A stretch of 64,000 nucleotides of DNA from Ancylothrix sp036704045 (GTDB lineage: Bacteria > Cyanobacteriota > Cyanobacteriia > Cyanobacteriales > Oscillatoriaceae), in contig DATNQM010000034.1 in assembly GCA_036704045.1 (NCBI GenBank), positions 1 to 64,000 on the forward strand, given 5' to 3'. The notes under the pieces are model-generated. The model made no database searches. It had not been told where the DNA came from and worked only from the letters and a program-made list of their open reading frames with translations. Numbering within the stretch: the stretch's first letter is position 1; each line of letters opens with the position of its first letter. Of the stretch, positions 61,287-64,000 are shown in pieces. Position numbers and translations under genes: made by a program.

Positions 61287-64000
61287 TTAAATGAAACTCC
61301 CACTACTAATTGTTGAAGCAGAAACTCCACTTAAAGTAGCTAAAAGTTCATTCGTACCGGCAATAGAAATTAACGCCCCAGCACTGCCATCCGTAATAGA
61401 CAACTGCCCAAACGTTAAATTATTTCCTAACACCAACAAATCCGAACCAGCAGCAAAATCTACCACCGTATCCGCACCAAAACCGCTACCCAAAACAAAA
61501 TAATCGCTGCCATCACCCCCGCGCAAAGAATCATTTCCCAAATCACCATACAGCCAATCATTGCCCGTATTGCCAATCAAAGAATCATTCTCCTTACCCC
61601 CATAAAGTGTATCATCCCCAACAGAACCATCCAGCAAATCTACACCAGAATTACCACCGATAACATCATTACCATCTCCACCATCAATGCTATCATTGCC
61701 CACATTTCCTAACAGCAAATCATTGCCCAAACCTCCACGCAAAACATCATTTTCTTTTCCACCGGCCAAAGTATCACTACCTGTGCCACCATCTAAGAAA
61801 TCATCGCCTTGATTGCCAAACAGCAAATCATTGCCATCCCCACCATCCAGACTATCATTTCCCAAATCACCCAACAAAATATCATCACCCAAACGACCAA
61901 TTAAAAGATCATTCTCCTTCCCGCCATAAAGCGTATCATTACCATTTCCCCCATCCAAGAAATCATCGCCTTGATTGCCAAACAGCAAATCATTATCATC
62001 ACCCCCATCCAAACTATCATTGCCTAAATTTCCAAACAGCCAATCATTACCGGCTTCACCAAACAAAGCATCATTGTCTTTGCCGCCAAACAGCGTATCA
62101 TCACCACTGCCAGCCTGAATCAAATCAGCCCCTAAATTGCCAAAGGCAACATCATTACCATCGCCACTCGCAAAGTTATCATTGCCTCCCATTCCCATCA
62201 ATAAATCATCGCCATTTTCCCCATTTATGGCATCATTACCATCAGTGCCATTTAAAGCATCATTAACCTCATTTCCCTCAACCGTATTATTAGCCGAATT
62301 AGGACTAGGAACAGGCGACTGTATAGGATTGAGATTTGGATCGGGAAGAATATCACTAATCGAACCATTCGTATCAGAAGAATCGTTCTCTGTAGACGGT
62401 GGAATAGCGGGTGTCGGCGTGGGTGTTGGAGTTGGCGTTGGTTCAGGCGTTGGAGTCGGCGTCACCTCTATATCATCATTTTGAATCAGATAAGACGTAT
62501 ATTGACCATCCTCCGAAATCTCCGCACCTCCGGTAGCATTTCCCAGCATTAAATCAACATACTCATCCTCCTCAAAAGTTGCATCTCCCACAATCGCAAT
62601 TTGTACATCTTTAATGCCACTTTCACCATCAGCAAAAGTAACAGTTATAGGCAGATTATTTGTGAAATCCTCCCCCGGTACTGCCGTATCAATTTCCCCT
62701 GCCAAAAAGTCATCGTATTGCACTTCAACTGTTACTTGTCCCGCCGTTCCGCCAACCCGTTCAACTTGCGCTACCAGTTGATTTGTTGAGCCAGAATTGC
62801 CTTCAGGATTCGCATAAGTGGTTGTTGTAAATTGAACAATTCCAGGCGAATTATCATCGTTAGTAATTTGATAATCCGTAAAGAAATTTTCTCCCAAAGT
62901 TGCCCCGCCGGTCGGGTTTTGCAACTGGAAAGAAAGAAATTCATCTTCTTCGGCAACAGTGTCTCCCACAATCGGAATCACGATATCTTTCTCTGCCGTA
63001 TCGCCATCAGCAAAAGTAACCGTAATCGGCAGATTATTTGTGTAATCATCCCCCGGTGTGGCGCTCGAAAAATCAGGATCTAAAACTACTTCTGCCGTGA
63101 CAATTCCACTGCTGCCACCGGTGCGTTTTACTTTGGCAATAATCACATCAGGCGTGCCGGTGTTTCCCTCATTCGCTTGATAGAAACTCTCCGTAAATTC
63201 GATGACTCCAGGCTGGGGAGTGGCATCAGCATCATCATTTTCTATGCCATAATCTGCATAGTATTTTTCCTCAGAAATTTGCGCTCCGCCGGTGGGGTTT
63301 GCCAGTTCCAAAGCAATGTATTCTTCTGGCTCAAAAATCGTGTCCCCCACAATGGGAACGACGACATCTTTTTGCGTTTCGCCATCATTAAATGTCAGCG
63401 TAATTGGCAGATTGTTGGTAAAATCTGTACCGGCTTCAGCATCGCTAAAAGCTGTATCAAGTAAAACATCTACTGTTGCAACACCACTACTCCCACCAGT
63501 GCGTTGTACAGTGGCAATCACTGCATTTACCGCCGTGCCGGTGTTGCCCTCAGCAGCGCTGCGAAAAGCATCTACAAATTCAAAGATGCCAGTAGTAGGG
63601 GGAGTATCGTCATTCGTAATCGTGTAAGTCGCCGACGAAACCGGCCCAATATTCGCACCACCCGTCACGCCGTTTAATTCTAAGGCGATAAATTCGTCTG
63701 GTTCAACAACAATATCCCCGACAATGGGAATCACAACATCTTTTTGCGTTTCCCCAGCATTAAACGTCAGGGTAATTGGTAAGTTATTGGTGTAGTCTTC
63801 GCCGGCTGTTGCTTCTAAACCGTCGGTGCCGGCATAGGCTTTTAATCGTACTTGAACAGTGACGGTGCCATCGGTACCGCCGGTGCGTTTTACGGAAGCA
63901 ACAATGGCATCCACCGGCCCACCACTGTTACCTTCGGCTGCGCTATAGGTGGCGCTGGTAAATTCCAACGTACCGGCTGCCGGGGCATCATCATTATTGA
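61287..64000 (-). CDS. Calx-beta/RTX repeat surface or secreted protein, partial
   Basis: The frame is open to the right window edge, so the N-terminus is missing; at the edge the codons read NNDDAPAAGTLEF, the end of a further repeat. At least four Calx-beta repeats are present (each ends NDD and has AEGN(S/T)G, NLPITLTFNAGETQKDV and VEPDEFIALELNG-type blocks). A Thr-Pro-rich linker follows, then about a dozen RTX nonapeptide rows (GGxGxDxLx). The C-terminal ~70 residues (GADTVVDFAAGSDLLVLG) form the type I secretion region. It would bind calcium and be exported through a TolC-dependent type I secretion system. It is probably an adhesin or extracellular-matrix protein. Confidence 0.88.
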   Translation of the reverse strand, partial: NNDDAPAAGTLEFTSATYSAAEGNSGGPVDAIVASVKRTGGTDGTVTVQVRLKAYAGTDGLEATAGEDYTNNLPITLTFNAGETQKDVVIPIVGDIVVEPDEFIALELNGVTGGANIGPVSSATYTITNDDTPPTTGIFEFVDAFRSAAEGNTGTAVNAVIATVQRTGGSSGVATVDVLLDTAFSDAEAGTDFTNNLPITLTFNDGETQKDVVVPIVGDTIFEPEEYIALELANPTGGAQISEEKYYADYGIENDDADATPQPGVIEFTESFYQANEGNTGTPDVIIAKVKRTGGSSGIVTAEVVLDPDFSSATPGDDYTNNLPITVTFADGDTAEKDIVIPIVGDTVAEEDEFLSFQLQNPTGGATLGENFFTDYQITNDDNSPGIVQFTTTTYANPEGNSGSTNQLVAQVERVGGTAGQVTVEVQYDDFLAGEIDTAVPGEDFTNNLPITVTFADGESGIKDVQIAIVGDATFEEDEYVDLMLGNATGGAEISEDGQYTSYLIQNDDIEVTPTPTPEPTPTPTPTPTPAIPPSTENDSSDTNGSISDILPDPNLNPIQSPVPSPNSANNTVEGNEVNDALNGTDGNDAINGENGDDLLMGMGGNDNFASGDGNDVAFGNLGADLIQAGSGDDTLFGGKDNDALFGEAGNDWLFGNLGNDSLDGGDDNDLLFGNQGDDFLDGGNGNDTLYGGKENDLLIGRLGDDILLGDLGNDSLDGGDGNDLLFGNQGDDFLDGGTGSDTLAGGKENDVLRGGLGNDLLLGNVGNDSIDGGDGNDVIGGNSGVDLLDGSVGDDTLYGGKENDSLIGNTGNDWLYGDLGNDSLRGGDGSDYFVLGSGFGADTVVDFAAGSDLLVLGNNLTFGQLSITDGSAGALISIAGTNELLATLSGVSASTISSGSFI

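Overview
The window looks like chromosome of a filamentous, non-heterocystous cyanobacterium (Oscillatoriales-like: Microcoleus, Kamptonema, Oscillatoria or Phormidium type). The support is a cyanobactin pathway, Cph1- and Cph2-type phytochromes, phycobiliprotein-like and phycobilisome-linker genes, an slr0144-slr0152-like cluster, a CyRepA1 replication protein and cyanobacterial WD40-STAND giants. The assignment rests on gene content only.

Layout. (1) 1-6.3 kb: cyanobactin-type RiPP locus. Three precursor peptides share a leader but differ in their cores (one is cut by the window edge). With them are a stand-alone SagB/ThcOx-like oxidase, a PatA-type subtilisin protease, a PatB-like small protein and a LamG lectin-fold protein. 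No heterocyclase (PatD), PatG macrocyclase or PatF is in the window; they would have to lie left of base 1 or elsewhere. (2) 6.8-12.3 kb: housekeeping genes: alpha/beta hydrolase, agmatinase-family ureohydrolase, thioredoxin-like protein, pyrH-frr operon and a geranylgeranyl-reductase-family flavoprotein. (3) 12.4-21.7 kb: a MoxR/DUF58/DUF4350/DUF4129/RDD/SpoIIM membrane cluster, interrupted by a Uma2 endonuclease gene and containing a duplicated and fused RDD gene. (4) 22.0-28.5 kb: NADAR protein, then two adjacent phytochrome-class histidine kinases. (5) 28.6-30.4 kb: a caspase-fold protein whose His/Cys dyad is replaced by Tyr/Asn. (6) 30.6-40.0 kb: an expanded relative of the Synechocystis slr0144-slr0152 photosystem II-associated cluster. 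It holds two V4R proteins, three phycobiliprotein-like proteins of which one keeps the bilin cysteine, a [2Fe-2S] ferredoxin, an SpkG-like kinase, an unknown repeat protein, a GvpL/F-family protein and a single-domain phycobilisome linker. (7) 40.0-42.5 kb: msrA and a two-domain ArsA/Get3 ATPase. (8) 42.8-58.5 kb: accessory region with an ATPase translationally coupled to a 1584-aa TPR-STAND-WD40 protein, a small secreted peptide, a 1661-aa membrane-anchored paralogue, a CyRepA1 plasmid-type replication protein and an apparent cas6 remnant. (9) 58.5-64 kb: YjbQ protein, dxs, and the C-terminal part of a Calx-beta/RTX protein that runs off the right edge.

How the parts may work together. In region 1 the precursors would be cleaved by PatA and oxidised by the SagB-type enzyme after heterocyclisation by an enzyme not seen here. 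In region 6, kinase, ferredoxin, V4R and phycobiliprotein-like genes suggest a regulatory or assembly module at the photosynthetic membrane. In region 8, the ATPase and STAND-WD40 genes have the architecture of NLR-like conflict or signalling systems. All domain calls come from reading sequence motifs, without database searches.
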